This document shows positions 11,801-20,357 of a stretch of DNA of 64,000 nt, in pieces; within the stretch, counting starts at the first letter, position 1, and every line of letters begins with the position of its first letter. The DNA is from Isoperla grammatica (lineage: Eukaryota; Arthropoda; Insecta; Plecoptera; Perlodidae). The DNA lies in contig OX246741.1 of the NCBI GenBank assembly GCA_945910005.1, positions 53,563,564 to 53,627,563 of the forward strand, in the 5' to 3' direction. Both the position numbers and the translations under genes were made by a program. The notes below the pieces were generated by a model. The model was given only the letters and a program-made list of their open reading frames with translations. It did not search any database and was not told the origin of the DNA.

Positions 11801-14800
11801 ACAAAGGGTTCTTAGTCTTTTTTTGGTATTATCTCTAAGACCGGCCTATCTTTTAATCTTTTGTGAATCCAGGAAAATATATAAGAACAGATCTTAAAGC
11901 ATATCATTAGAATGCTCATGTGTCCTGGTTCCCACTAGGAATTAGTTACTTCTTCATGTGACCTGGGTCTGGTTTTACAAGAGGTGCAAAGTTGGGCCGG
12001 TTTTAGAGTTAAGACCAGAAACATATTTAGGATCTCTTCTGAATCTGGGCCCAGGGTTCTATAACCAGTTAGTACCAGAAATCAATCACAGAGGACTCTG
12101 GCATGGAGTGAACAAGGATTAAAGCCAATAACATAACTTAAGTTAGGAATTGAGCTTAATTCTATTTTAACTCAATCCCAATATAACTTCCTCCACTCTC
12201 AACTTGAGAAACGTACAAAATCTTGACTAAGCCGACCCGATAGGACCAAATGTTATCACAGTGTTTGTTTGTGTAGGCAATTCACATACGTTACCAGTTT
12301 TTTCCTTCCAGTTAAATGGAGGTGGACGAAACCTTGATATGGTTCATATCTGTATAGTTCGTGGGTGGGTGGGGGGGGGGGGGGAGGGGGAGGGGAGGTA
12401 CAATATAACACGTCTCACCTGCCTGAATGAGAATAGTCCCCCTCCAGCCGTAGAGTTCGATGAACTCAATCATGAGAGGCGCCAGGACACATGTACCGAT
12501 ACCGGAGCCGCAGACTGCAATACCGGTAGCCAGAGCGCGCCACTTCTCGAAGTAGAAGCCCACAGTGATGACGGCCGGGACGTAGACCATACCGAAGCCC
12601 ACCCCTGCAACAAGTGTACATGTAGATCTAGACGCAGACTGCAATACCGGTAGCCAGAGCGCGCCACTTCTCGAAGTAGAAGCCCACGGTGATGACGGCC
12701 GGGACGTAGACCATACTTAAGCCCACCCCTGCAACAAGTGTACATGTAGATCTAGACGCAGACTGCAATACCGGTAGCCAGAGCGCGCCACTTCTCGAAG
12801 TAGAAGCCCACGGTGATGACGGCCGGGACGTAGACCATACCGAAGCCCACCCCTGCAACAAGTGTACATGTAGATCTAGACGCAGACTGCAATACCGGTA
12901 GCCAGAGCGCGCCACTTCTCGAAGTAGAAGCCCACGGTGATGACGGCCGGGACGTAGACCATACCGAAGCCCACCCCTGCAACAAGTGTACATGTAGATC
13001 TAGACGCAGACTGCAATACCGGTAGCCAGAGCGCGCCACTTCTCGAAGTAGAAGCCCACGGTGATGACGGCCGGGACGTAGACCATACCGAAGCCCACCC
13101 CTGCAACAAGTGTACATGTAGATCTAGACGCAGACTGCAATACCGGTAGCCAGAGCGCGCCACTTCTCGAAGTAGAAGCCCACGGTGATGACGGCCGGGA
13201 CGTAGACCATACCGAAGCCCACGCCTGCAACAAGTGTACATGTAGACCTAGACTCACTCCAGTCGAGGAAGGTTCTTAAACGTGATGACAAACGTTGGTG
13301 GGTACATATCTTTTTACTAATAGCAAACTGAACGCCGGTTTTGTCTCGAGATACAATTACGTTCGTGCAAGGGGAAAAGTTGTTTTTAACTTGGAATGTA
13401 CAGGTAAGTGTAGGAAGAAAGTTTATTTTAAATTCAGAAAGTATAGAATGTTTTTTTTTAAGGCAGTGTTATAGCAATAGAATGTTGTTCAGTTTGTGCA
13501 GTTGAGCTTGAAAATGTTTACTTGGGGCCCATATTTATAAACACTGTAATGCAGGGCCGTTTTTTACAACCCTTCCTGGAAGTTGAGCATAACAATGAGG
13601 ATGTGTGTGCATGAAGACTTACAGTCAAATGCATAGTCGTTCCTCACGTGCTTCTCAACTCAGCCTTTCCTCAGACTCGCCCGACCACCAATCACAAAGC
13701 AGCATTGCCATGTGGATTGGCTCTGTGATTGGTGGTTGGGTGAGTCTGAGAAAAGGCTGTGTTGAGCACGTGAGAACCAACTATGCATTTTTTGACCCCT
13801 AGTGTCAGACCTCAATTTCCAGGCACTCTCAACAAATCGTTGGACTAATCATGTCATAAGATACGACCAAAAGTCCCACGTCTTATAACCAAGCAGTTGA
13901 GTACATCGTAAAGCAGACGATGCCATCACGTGACTCACCTCCAATGATGCCGTACGTGATGCAGAGGAACGTGATGCTGGTCGCGTAGAACGACAACACG
14001 AATCCGATGCAGCCAATCACACTGCCCAAGATGGCGACCATGCGAAACCCGTAACGGTTGGCCAGAGCGCTGCACAGCGGCCCTGAAAACAGACAGCCGC
14101 ATTAGGGTCACGTTCTTTTACTTCTTCTTCTTCTTTCGAACACCCAGAGTTGAAACTTATGCCATTCTCTTCCTAGTTGCTCAATAAAGGTTTGCCACAT
14201 ATTTCTTTCATGCTATATTTTGCCCCTCCATTAGATCCCTTTCTGCTGTCAGGGAGACACATGTCGCAGGATGTTCCGCGTCCTGGTCTTGTTCTTTGCA
14301 GAGTGGGCATGTTCTTGTATTCACCACTCCTATTTTGCGTGCGCGTTCTTTTACTTGATGGGACTGTTTAGGGTCTCCAGCAAACGCCAGAAATCAGTAA
14401 GCATACAAAATTGAACAGCCCCAGGTTATCAATCCAGTAAAACAGTAGGGGTTGGAGAAAACTTGGAGTACCTCGCACAAAATTCATCAATGCAGCTCGT
14501 TCTCGAGTGAGCGAATCAACCAACATTTCATTAATCTATTACGTTTGCAGTCAATGTATTGCCTCCAAAACTATACACTTTGAACTTGCACCTTCTTTAC
14601 TGGATCTGCTGGAAGAAAAGCGCCAGTACTTCCAGCCCACTGCATACACGGGGGAACAAGTAACGGAAACCTCAGTCACACGCTGGTAGCAAATTTCGGA
14701 ATGTATCCAGCAAAAACCGAGAATAACCATAAATTCACCACTAGCAAGTAGGAGGTACTACAGGTGTACTGCACTTACCTACCAGAAAGTAGGAGGTACT

Positions 14801-15459
14801 ACACTTACCGACCAGCAGGGCGATTCTGTATGGGCGACGATACGTTTATCACCGGTTTCAGTTGTTAGAAGGCGATGAGCCTATCACCGCCTTGCATTCG
14901 CCTTCAGAAACAACTAAAACCGCTGATAAATTTACCGTCGCTCATATAGAATATCCCTGCAGCTAGTAGCTAGGTACTACAGGAGCCCGATTCTCTAAAT
15001 CTGTGATAAATTTCTCGCCGGTTTCTGTCGTTACGGAAGGCGAATGGATGGCTGTGATTGGGTCATAGCCTTCTCATAACGACCAAAACCTGTGATCACC
15101 TTATCGCTGACCATAGAGAATCAAGGCCCAGGTGTACTACACTTACCGACCAGCAGGTAGAAGCCGGAGAGCAGCGAGCCAACCAGGGCAGCCTTGGGCT
15201 TGGTCTCGTCGAAGGCCACCATGATGTCCGACATCAACATCCCGTACGAGAAGATGATCCCATCGACGACCATGTTGCAGAAGAAGGCGGCGACCACGAT
15301 GACCCAGCCCCAGCCCCCGTCTGGGGGCACCACCATGTAGGTGGCCACGAGGTGCTCGTCGACGTCGAACTCGTCATCCTCCTCGGAGCAGCCCTCGTCG
15401 TCGCGCTCCTCGACGTCGGGCGACGCCGCCTCCTCTTCGGGCGTCTTTGGGTTCGTCAT
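5728..15459 (-). CDS. MCT-A: monocarboxylate transporter-like protein, complete, 10 coding exons
   Basis: Joined exons give 2064 bases, 687 residues plus TGA, with every junction GT-AG and phases matching. Family: SLC16 monocarboxylate transporters (MFS, plasma membrane, about 12 helices). Visible signatures: PPDGGWGW at 45-52 leading into helix 1; [19 protein letters not shown] in the helix 5 region; TIGR in helix 8 (R543); [15 protein letters not shown] near helix 10. An acidic N-terminus (residues 8-35) and a roughly 230-residue Ser/Arg-rich central loop (about 225-455) are longer than in classic lactate carriers and resemble the orphan MCT9/12/14-like group. The substrate cannot be told from sequence. 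A 5' untranslated exon must lie above 16.43 kb, because an acceptor precedes the start codon. Five of its exons carry tandem duplications of a splice border. Confidence 0.93.
6064..6150 (-). repeat. tRNA-derived SINE relic
   Basis: Minus strand shows a B box GGTTCGATACC (complement of 6083-6093) in a T-arm-like stem, preceded by GTTCAGTGCGTGG, an A-box-like segment. The acceptor arm cannot pair, so it is not a working tRNA. The sequence after the B box (CGGCAGTCCTGACTG) recurs in diverged form at 21225-21260. It lies in intron 9 of MCT-A. Confidence 0.5.
6300..6512 (-). repeat. Triplicated donor border of MCT-A exon 9 (69-bp unit)
   Basis: The last 40 or so bases of exon 9 plus the start of intron 9 occur three times with a period of 69 bp; the donor lies at 6469-6470 in the intact exon and again at 6400-6401 and 6331-6332. 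Reading past the first donor meets TGA at the third codon, so the downstream donors cannot extend the protein. Copies differ by a few bases. Confidence 0.85.
6471..6596 (-). CDS. MCT-A exon 9
   Basis: Acceptor TTTTCCAG, donor GTAAGTG. Encodes residues 596-638: [20 protein letters not shown], then [22 protein letters not shown]. This is the strongly conserved helix 10-11 region of the MCT family. Phase 1 at both ends. Confidence 0.93.
6984..7130. mobile_element. MITE family M1, single-unit copy
   Basis: A complete 147-bp element with near-perfect ends CAGGGCGATTCTGTATGGGC and complement, flanked by CTG at 6981-6983 and 7131-7133. It contains one copy of the 107-bp core that is tandemly amplified elsewhere. 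It lies in intron 8 of MCT-A, 135 bp from the exon 8 donor. Confidence 0.88.
7266..7505 (-). CDS. MCT-A exon 8
   Basis: Acceptor TTTCAG, donor GTATGC. Encodes residues 516-595: [20 protein letters not shown], then [12 protein letters not shown]. This covers helices 8-9 and ends inside helix 10. N539 and R543 occupy the positions of the Asp/Arg pair known to matter in helix 8 of MCT1 (D302/R306 in the rat protein); the Arg is kept and the Asp is Asn. Confidence 0.93.
7506..8240. other. Intron 7 of MCT-A, distal part
   Basis: Unique-looking AT-rich intron. Reading frames here are short and show no family resemblance. Confidence 0.5.
8262..8647 (-). repeat. Triplicated donor border of MCT-A exon 7 (123-bp, in-frame unit)
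   Basis: Three tandem copies with an exact 123-bp period (motif GCACTCACCCACTAGG at 8284, 8407 and 8530). Each copy holds the end of exon 7, encoding a complete helix ([20 protein letters not shown]), plus the donor GTGAGTG. Since 123 is 41 codons and no stop intervenes, the reading frame stays open through all three. Donors lie at 8536-8537, 8413-8414 and 8290-8291. Copies differ by a handful of bases. Confidence 0.92.
8538..8812 (-). CDS. MCT-A exon 7
   Basis: Acceptor TTCGCAG, donor GTGAGTG at 8536-8537. Encodes residues 424-516: the end of the central loop, then helix 7 ([20 protein letters not shown]). I chose the first donor because it joins to exon 8 as LVER, matching family spacing; two further donors downstream would also keep the frame. 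Confidence 0.9.
8895..9115. repeat. Foldback repeat family F8, locus 2
   Basis: Reverse-orientation copy of the 2500-2830 unit (CAATGACAACAACGC and GCATTGTTGTCATTGATC). It also holds a 20-bp-arm inverted repeat, CAAATACCTTACTAAC to GGTTACTAAGGTATTTG, at 9026-9071. Lies in intron 6 of MCT-A. Confidence 0.6.
9339..9645. mobile_element. MITE-like element with AATAGTC minisatellite
   Basis: Ends GTCCACATAAATGACTA and the complement of TAGTCATTTATGTGAACC form terminal inverted repeats. Subterminal GTCAATA heptamers recur, with a run of about six at 9508-9545. The centre holds GTGCTGATTGGCTGTGAC. Lies in intron 6 of MCT-A. Confidence 0.6.
9684..9889 (-). CDS. MCT-A exon 6
   Basis: Acceptor TTTTAAG, donor GTGGGTG. 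Encodes residues 356-424 of the central loop: [20 protein letters not shown] followed by an Arg/Ser/Gly-rich stretch ([18 protein letters not shown]). No domain recognised; presumably cytoplasmic and disordered. Confidence 0.85.
9890..10361. other. Intron 5 of MCT-A
   Basis: AT-rich intron with no recognised repeat. Confidence 0.5.
10362..10581 (-). CDS. MCT-A exon 5
   Basis: Acceptor GTTTAG, donor GTAGGAG. Encodes residues 282-355 of the central loop: [20 protein letters not shown], continuing to [20 protein letters not shown]. It ends in phase 0. No domain recognised; low-complexity polar sequence. Confidence 0.85.
10582..11281. other. Intron 4 of MCT-A
   Basis: About 700 bp of unique-looking sequence. 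An open stretch on the minus strand at 10863-11087 has no family resemblance and is not in phase with the flanking exons. Confidence 0.5.
11282..11483 (-). CDS. MCT-A exon 4
   Basis: Acceptor CTTGCAG, donor GTGCGTG. Encodes residues 215-282: [18 protein letters not shown] closes helix 6 and opens the central loop, which continues with a charged, helix-prone segment ([20 protein letters not shown]). The [11 protein letters not shown] motif is shared with MCT-B, where the intron sits 20 bp further on. Confidence 0.9.
11787..12053. mobile_element. MITE family M9, copy 1
   Basis: Inverted ends GGGCCCGGATTCACAA and complement of TTCTGAATCTGGGCCC. The interior is itself an imperfect palindrome (TAAGACCGGCC near 11839 against GGCCGGTTTTAGAG near 11997). 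A related copy is at 48348-48615. Lies in intron 3 of MCT-A. Confidence 0.6.
12419..12604 (-). CDS. MCT-A exon 3
   Basis: Acceptor CTTGTTGCAG, donor GTGAGAC. Encodes residues 153-215: [20 protein letters not shown], then [18 protein letters not shown] and the helix 5-6 region ending [10 protein letters not shown]. Only this innermost copy continues into CGSGIGT; the five duplicated acceptors upstream run into a stop. A long G/C homopolymer tract (12367-12395) sits just past the donor. Confidence 0.93.
12511..13251 (-). repeat. Six-fold duplicated acceptor border of MCT-A exon 3 (124-bp unit)
   Basis: Beyond the intact exon border there are five more copies at an exact 124-bp period (GACGCAGACTGC at 12631, 12755, 12879, 13003 and 13127). 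Each unit carries the polypyrimidine/acceptor segment and the first 95 or so bases of exon 3. In the upstream copies the frame GVGFGMVYV...GIAVCV ends at TAG formed at the unit junction, so splicing to them would truncate the protein. Copies are almost identical; the one nearest the exon differs (GVGLSMVYV). Confidence 0.93.
13252..13628. other. Intron 2 of MCT-A, proximal part
   Basis: AT-rich, no recognised repeat or frame. Confidence 0.4.
13629..13788. mobile_element. Palindromic MITE family M3, copy 1
   Basis: A foldback of about 160 bp with roughly 70-bp imperfect arms: ATGCATAGTCGTTCCTCACG and complement of GTGAGAACCAACTATGCAT. The core reads CCACCAATCACAAAGC and GTGATTGGTGGT. A diverged copy is at 47913-48050. 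Lies in intron 2 of MCT-A. Confidence 0.7.
13939..14082 (-). CDS. MCT-A exon 2
   Basis: Acceptor GTTTTCAG, donor GTGAGTC. Encodes residues 105-153: [20 protein letters not shown], then two hydrophobic segments (helices 3-4) ending ITYGIIGG. Its length of 144 bp and phase are identical to the matching exon of MCT-B. Confidence 0.93.
14083..14760. other. Intron 1 of MCT-A, distal part
   Basis: No recognised element. Short open frames here have no family resemblance. Confidence 0.4.
14816..14959. mobile_element. MITE family M1, single-unit copy
   Basis: A 144-bp element with ends CAGGGCGATTCTGTATGGGC and ATATAGAATATCCCTG, flanked by CAG at 14813-14815 and 14960-14962. The right end has diverged more than the left. 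Located in intron 1 of MCT-A inside a duplicated piece of the exon 1 border. Confidence 0.85.
14983..15128. mobile_element. MITE family M2, copy 1
   Basis: Ends GAGCCCGATTCTC and GAGAATCAAGGCC, flanked by CAG at 14980-14982 and 15129-15131. It is alignable to family M1 along its length (GATAAATTT, GTCGTTACGGAAGGCGAATG, GTGATTGGGTCA), so M1 and M2 are sister families. It ends 15 bp from the first base of intron 1 of MCT-A. The second copy is at 24094-24239 in reverse orientation. Confidence 0.8.
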
Positions 15460-15466
15460 CACGGTC
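15147..15466 (-). CDS. MCT-A exon 1 (first coding exon)
   Basis: Acceptor CTCCGCAG, seven bases of 5' UTR, then ATG at 15457-15459; donor GTAAGTG. Encodes residues 1-105. Start [10 protein letters not shown], a strongly acidic stretch to residue 35, then PPDGGWGW (45-52) and helices 1-2 ending SGFYLLVG. The ATG is the first after the acceptor and the frame is open only from there. Upstream lie seven further copies of acceptor plus ATG. Confidence 0.93.
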
Positions 15467-16432
15467 CTGCGGAGACACAAGCTGTGAACCAATGATACAC
15501 TAGACAACGTCATCCTCCTCGGAGCAGCCCTCGTCGTCGCGCTCCTCGACGTCGGGCGACGCCGCCTCCTCTTCGGGCGTCTTTGGGTTCGTCATCACGG
15601 TCCTGCGGAGACACAAGCTGTGAACCAATGATACACTAGACAACGTCATCCTCCTCGGAGCAGCCCTCGTCGTCGCGCTCCTCGTCGTCGGGCGACGCCG
15701 CCTCCTCTTCGGGCGTCTTTGGGTTCGTCATCGCGGTCCTGCGGAGACACAAGCCGTGAACCAATGATACACTAGACAACGTCATCCTCCTCGGAGCAGC
15801 CCTCGTCGTCGCGCTCCTCGACGTCGGGCGACGCCGCCTCCTCTTCGGGCGTCTTTGGGTTCGTCATCGCGGTCCTGCGGAGACACAAGCTGTGAACCAA
15901 TGATACACTAGACAACGTCATCCTCCTCGGAGCAGCCCTCGTCGTCGCGCTCCTCGACGTCGGGCGACGCCGCCTCCTCTTCGGGCGTCTTTGGGTTCAT
16001 CATCGCGGTCCTGTGGAGACACAAGCCGTGAACCAATGATACACTAGACAACGTCATCCTCCTCGGAGCAGCCCTCGTCGTCGCGCTCCTCGACGTCGGG
16101 CGACGCCGCCTCCTCTTCGGGCGTCTTTGGGTTCGTCATCGCGGTCCTGCGGAGACACAAGCCGTGAACCAATGATACACTAGACATCGTCATCCTCCTC
16201 GGAGCAGCCCTCGTCGTCGCGCTCCTCGACGTCGGGCGACGCCGCCTCCTCTTCGGGCGTCTTTGGGTTCGTCATCGCGGTCCTGTGGAGACACAAGCCG
16301 TGAACCAATGATACACTAGACAACGTCATCCTCCTCGGAGCAGCCCTCGTCGTCGCGCTCCTCGACGTCGGGCGACGCCGCCTCCTCTTCGGGCGTCTTC
16401 GGGTTCGTCATCGCGGTCCTGTGGAGCCACAA
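15367..16432 (-). repeat. Eight-fold duplicated acceptor and start codon of MCT-A exon 1 (136-bp unit)
   Basis: Seven extra copies follow the intact exon border at an exact 136-bp period (GACAACGTCATCC or GACATCGTCATCC at 15503, 15639, 15775, 15911, 16047, 16183 and 16319). Every unit has an acceptor CAG, the ATG and about 87 bases of coding sequence, then joins to the next unit where the frame closes: [10 protein letters not shown]...SEEDDVV then TAG, 31 codons. Substitutions mark individual copies: for example the 5' UTR triplet before ATG is GCG instead of GTG in most, one codon is altered in the copy starting 15639, and one has ATGATG at the start. Confidence 0.93.
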
Positions 16433-17719
16433 CTGATATACTATACATTATGCAAAGGGAGGATTAAAGGAAACAACGAAGGGAGAGTAGAGGACGAAAA
16501 AGACTAAACTAGAGAATGGAGGATGGGACAGAAGAAGGAAGAGAGGATGGGGAGGAAACCTATCAACTTTAGGACAGGAGATGAACCCAGGATGTCGGGA
16601 TCCTAGCCGGAATTTGGAAGACAAGAAGGGAAACACATTCAACTGTCAACATTGATACAGATGAGCAGATCGTTTGGGAGGCATCATGACCAACAAATCA
16701 AAAGGAAGGTCTGGTCGTGCTCCGATCTTCTTCGTTCAAGTCCTCTACGCTCACGGTTATGACGCGGTCTTGCTGACTCGTACAGCTGGAATGTGAACCC
16801 CTAACCTCTGTGCCGACGTAAGTTCCAACCTCGTTCACGAGCGAAACCTCCGAGTACAATGAATATGGGTGGAACTTTAAAGCTCCAGTAAGTTTTTTGG
16901 AGAAGATATTTTTAAAAGAAAGATTGCTTCTTATTATGAGTATTGATGAAAACTGTAGCAACGTGCGTACAGCGAGAAAATATAGATCCTGACGATTTTC
17001 ATTTAAAAAAAAATGTTCCATACGAAACAGTTCATAATTTTTCCGACTGATCTTGAACAATCATAATTGTTGTTGATTATTTTTTACTGTAGAGATCTTC
17101 GTGTATCTTAATCAATTTTTTAGAATTATGTATTCTGGACATGAAATGCTTCTGGCTGCAGAAGTAGGTTCTTGCAAATCCTCAAACATTATTTTTCTAC
17201 CTGCAAAGACAGTACAAGACGCTATCTGTCGATTGGCGGCGTTATTCCATTCCATTCCAGCTGTTCTGGCACCCCGACTGTCCAGCAATGAAGTGTAACA
17301 TGAGTCATGTTGTTCACACATCTGTTATTGCAATCGTGTTACTGGAGACGAAGTGTCAGGGTGAATGTCCAACAATATGGACTGTCAACATGATTGCAAG
17401 TGACATCAATATGAGTAAACACATTTGAGCAAAAGACCGCCGAGCCATTGATGAAGTTCGTCCCAGTCTATAGAAAGGGTCATGGGCCCTGTGGTTCAGC
17501 CCTAGACTGAGACCCCCTCGCTTCTACTGAGCACCAATTCAGTTTTCTTCTTGCTTTTTCACACTGATACCATTGTAGCAGGTTCTACCCCCATTCGTCC
17601 CCACACTAATTCTTATTATCACCCCAGCCCTCGGGCTTATGCGTTTTACCTCTGTATTCTTTCATCTGCTCTAGAGGGGAGAGCGTTCCAGCACAGTTCA
17701 CTGCTGAACTATTGTATAT
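16433..17719. other. Intergenic, 5' of MCT-A
   Basis: A 5' untranslated exon of MCT-A could lie here, but no promoter or donor can be assigned. The minus-strand open stretch at 16698-17060 (NEVGTYVGTEVRGSHSSC, then SVEDLNEEDR) is not recognised; it may be a fragment of an old repeat. Confidence 0.35.
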
Positions 17720-17819
17720 AGTAAGTAAGTAAGTAAGTAAGTGAGTAAGTAGGTAAGTAAGTAAGTAAGTGAGAAAGTAAGTAATTAAGTAAGTGAGTAA
17801 GTAGGTAAGTAAGTAAGTT

Positions 17820-17888
<69 letters not shown>

Positions 17889-17912
17889 TTAAGTGAGTAA
17901 GTGAGTAAGTAG

Positions 17913-17958
<46 letters not shown>

Positions 17959-17988
17959 GAGTAAGTGAGTAAGTAGGTAAGTCAGTAG

Positions 17989-18066
<78 letters not shown>

Positions 18067-18128
18067 GAGTAAGTGAGTAAGTAGGTAAGTAAGTAAGTGA
18101 GTAAGTGAGTAAGTAGGTAAGTCAGTAG

Positions 18129-18210
<82 letters not shown>

Positions 18211-18247
18211 GAGTAAGAAAGTAAGTAAGTAAATAAGTAAGTAATAA
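17720..18247. repeat. (AAGT)n microsatellite, about 530 bp
   Basis: A long AAGT tetranucleotide tract with substituted units (GTGA, GTAG, GTCA). The pattern of variant units AGTGAGTAAGTAGG followed by TAAGTCAGTAGG occurs at 17956-17990 and again at 18100-18130, showing duplication of larger blocks within the tract. Minus-strand reading gives a meaningless Thr-Tyr-Leu-Leu repeat. Confidence 0.95.
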
Positions 18248-19057
18248 GTTCTGCCAAAGAAACTAGTCTCATGCTAACGAAAAAGCCGAGTCCAATAACA
18301 CAAACTTAGTTTTCTATTTCTTTAGTTCCTTATACCTCCTTGTATCTCCTTAACTTCTTGTTTCTACAGTAATAATTTACAACCGTGTATTGGTTACCTG
18401 GGAATTCGTGGCGCGAATAACGAGGCCTGTTCACTCTACTAAGCAGCCGCTTTCACCTAGCAGCAAGTAAGTAGTTTTTCGGCAATGTCCATTGCAGTGG
18501 CGTAACGAAGGGGGGGAAGGGGGTTGTTGTAGGTTCAACCCCCCTCCCAAAACTACATCGAGGCTGATATTTACTACTTACTTTACTTTACTACTTCTTT
18601 AGAACTAGAAAATATAATGATAGGATGATCATTATTGTTATGATAGTGTTAGAACAACAAGTGTGTATCTATCGCATACATTTCAACTAATATGAATATA
18701 TCATTCAGCTTAAACGTTGTAGGAACTATTGTAATTTGTAAACAATGAAAGTAACCCACATAGGTAAATAAATGGGTTGGCCGGCCTAATGCTTTGAGTT
18801 TTATTCTTTGACTATAAAAAGCACGTAATATCTATAAAAGTCAGAAAATTTTTCGCATCACCCTACCTGCCCTCGGCTGCTGCTGTTAACGTTGATCGCG
18901 ATCACTTAGGTCACTAATCATCGTCACCGTAACGAGTCTGTGCGTGTCCACGTCCACACTAGACGCGATCAGCTGATGAAGTGGGCGGGGGGCGGAGGGG
19001 GGATCGATAGTGTAGCCGCCATGGTTACAGGGCATCGCGACAGAGCGTCTTCTGGAG
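18248..19057. other. Intergenic, with one hAT-like left end
   Basis: At 18497 the sequence CAGTGGCGTAACGAAGGGGG resembles the left terminus of a hAT element, followed by a G-run/C-run hairpin (18510-18547), but no matching right end was found. The rest is featureless AT-rich sequence. Confidence 0.4.
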
Positions 19058-19076
19058 CCCCCCCCCCCCCCCCCCC
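19058..19076. repeat. Poly-C tract
   Basis: Homopolymer run of about 19 C. A similar run lies at 20338-20357. Confidence 0.9.
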
Positions 19077-19457
19077 AACCGCTGAAGAACACTTGGCACT
19101 CAATTATAAACAGATTTCCGTGCTGCGATGCCGATCCTTATCGATTCTCGTTATGTATATCGCAATCTATATCGATAAATCAAAAAAGTATTTCGGTTGG
19201 ATGGGTTTGGAACAAAACGTATCCGTTTGGTGTTGCGGGCGTACCGGATATATGTTGAAGGCTCAGCCAATAAGCCAGTATCTGGTTTGCAGTGTAATGG
19301 CCACTTGCACATTACTGTTCCGTGGGGTTGGTACAATCGCGGTCACGCCAATCGCTGTCGAGGCGGTTGCCTCGTTTCCCCCTTGCTCGTCTTTCATCAT
19401 TCTCTTCCCCTCGATCAATCATCCCCTTGTCTCACTAACCCTTGTTGCAAGGACACG

Positions 19458-19458
<1 letters not shown>

Positions 19459-19513
<55 letters not shown>
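19459..19513. repeat. (CT)n microsatellite
   Basis: About 27 uninterrupted CT units. Confidence 0.95.
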
Positions 19514-19515
<2 letters not shown>

Positions 19516-20337
19516 CTACACTTGACGTGATTGAAAGGCTTTCACATTTAATCGCTTTCTGTTGATGCTTGATTGATTTATAGAACCGAAAACTGAAAGG
19601 TTTGAAGAACAAAATGCCAACAATCAATGGAAAGGGAGGCGTCAGTGGTGAATCATACAAAATGTACGTTTAATTGTTTCAGCATCTAACGAACGCTCAA
19701 ACTTACGACATTGAACAGTAATCCAGTTGGGCTGACTTGAGAAGTGAATAACAAAATAATAGAATATAAAAATTATTTATAGTATTGCAACTTTGAATCA
19801 AAAATGAAATGAAAACGTTTTTTTATACATATGAGACGTAGCTATTGTTTATTGGAAAAATACATTTTAGGTACATAAAAATATACATAAAATACATAAA
19901 TACCTTAATATTGAATTTAAATCTCTTGTGAGTAATAAGTAATACATTGATTTAATTATTATGTATGCTAAAATACAGATAACACATTTTGTATAATATA
20001 ATAGTGCCAAATGGTGTTGTATTTAGGCAAGTTTGGTGCACATATAAGCTAGTAGCTTGTGTATGTGCACCATTTGCGTATTTGACATAATATATAGTTT
20101 TTGTGTTACTATTTATTCTTCAATGTTAGTGTGCGTAAGTCATTCCTAAAAAAATCATTATTTTGGGTTTTAATAAAAGTAAGACTAATATTGGCTAGAT
20201 ACACAGATTTAAGACCAAGTATAATAGATCATTTGGATATTCTTAGTATAGGAATGTCTGCGGTTACATTAGCATGCACAATGACGTTCGAAAGCTCTTA
20301 TGCGCGAATGACCCTCGTCGTTAAAAGCACCCAAAAT
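19514..20337. other. Intergenic, nothing recognised
   Basis: AT-rich sequence with no supported gene or element. Confidence 0.4.
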
Positions 20338-20357
20338 CCCCCCCCCCCCCCCCCCCC

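Larger units (their letters stand above)
14761..15157 (-). repeat. Duplicated donor border of MCT-A exon 1, split by two MITEs
   Basis: The segment TACTACACTTACCGACCAG containing the exon 1 donor (15145-15146) recurs at 14797-14815, and a diverged copy (GTGTACTGCACTTACCTACC) lies at 14764-14783. An M1 MITE sits exactly at the CAG of the second copy, and an M2 MITE fills the space up to 15 bp from the real donor. Confidence 0.7.

Noticed and set aside
12470..13257. Several 90-121-codon minus-strand frames beginning MYTCCRGG
   Set aside because: Out-of-phase readings of the duplicated exon 3 border; the frame in phase with the MCT family is the one used.
15058..15495. 145-codon plus-strand frame
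   Set aside because: Shadow of MCT-A exon 1, and it starts inside the M2 MITE.
17982..18272. Thr-Tyr-Leu-Leu repeat frame on the minus strand
   Set aside because: Translation of the AAGT microsatellite.
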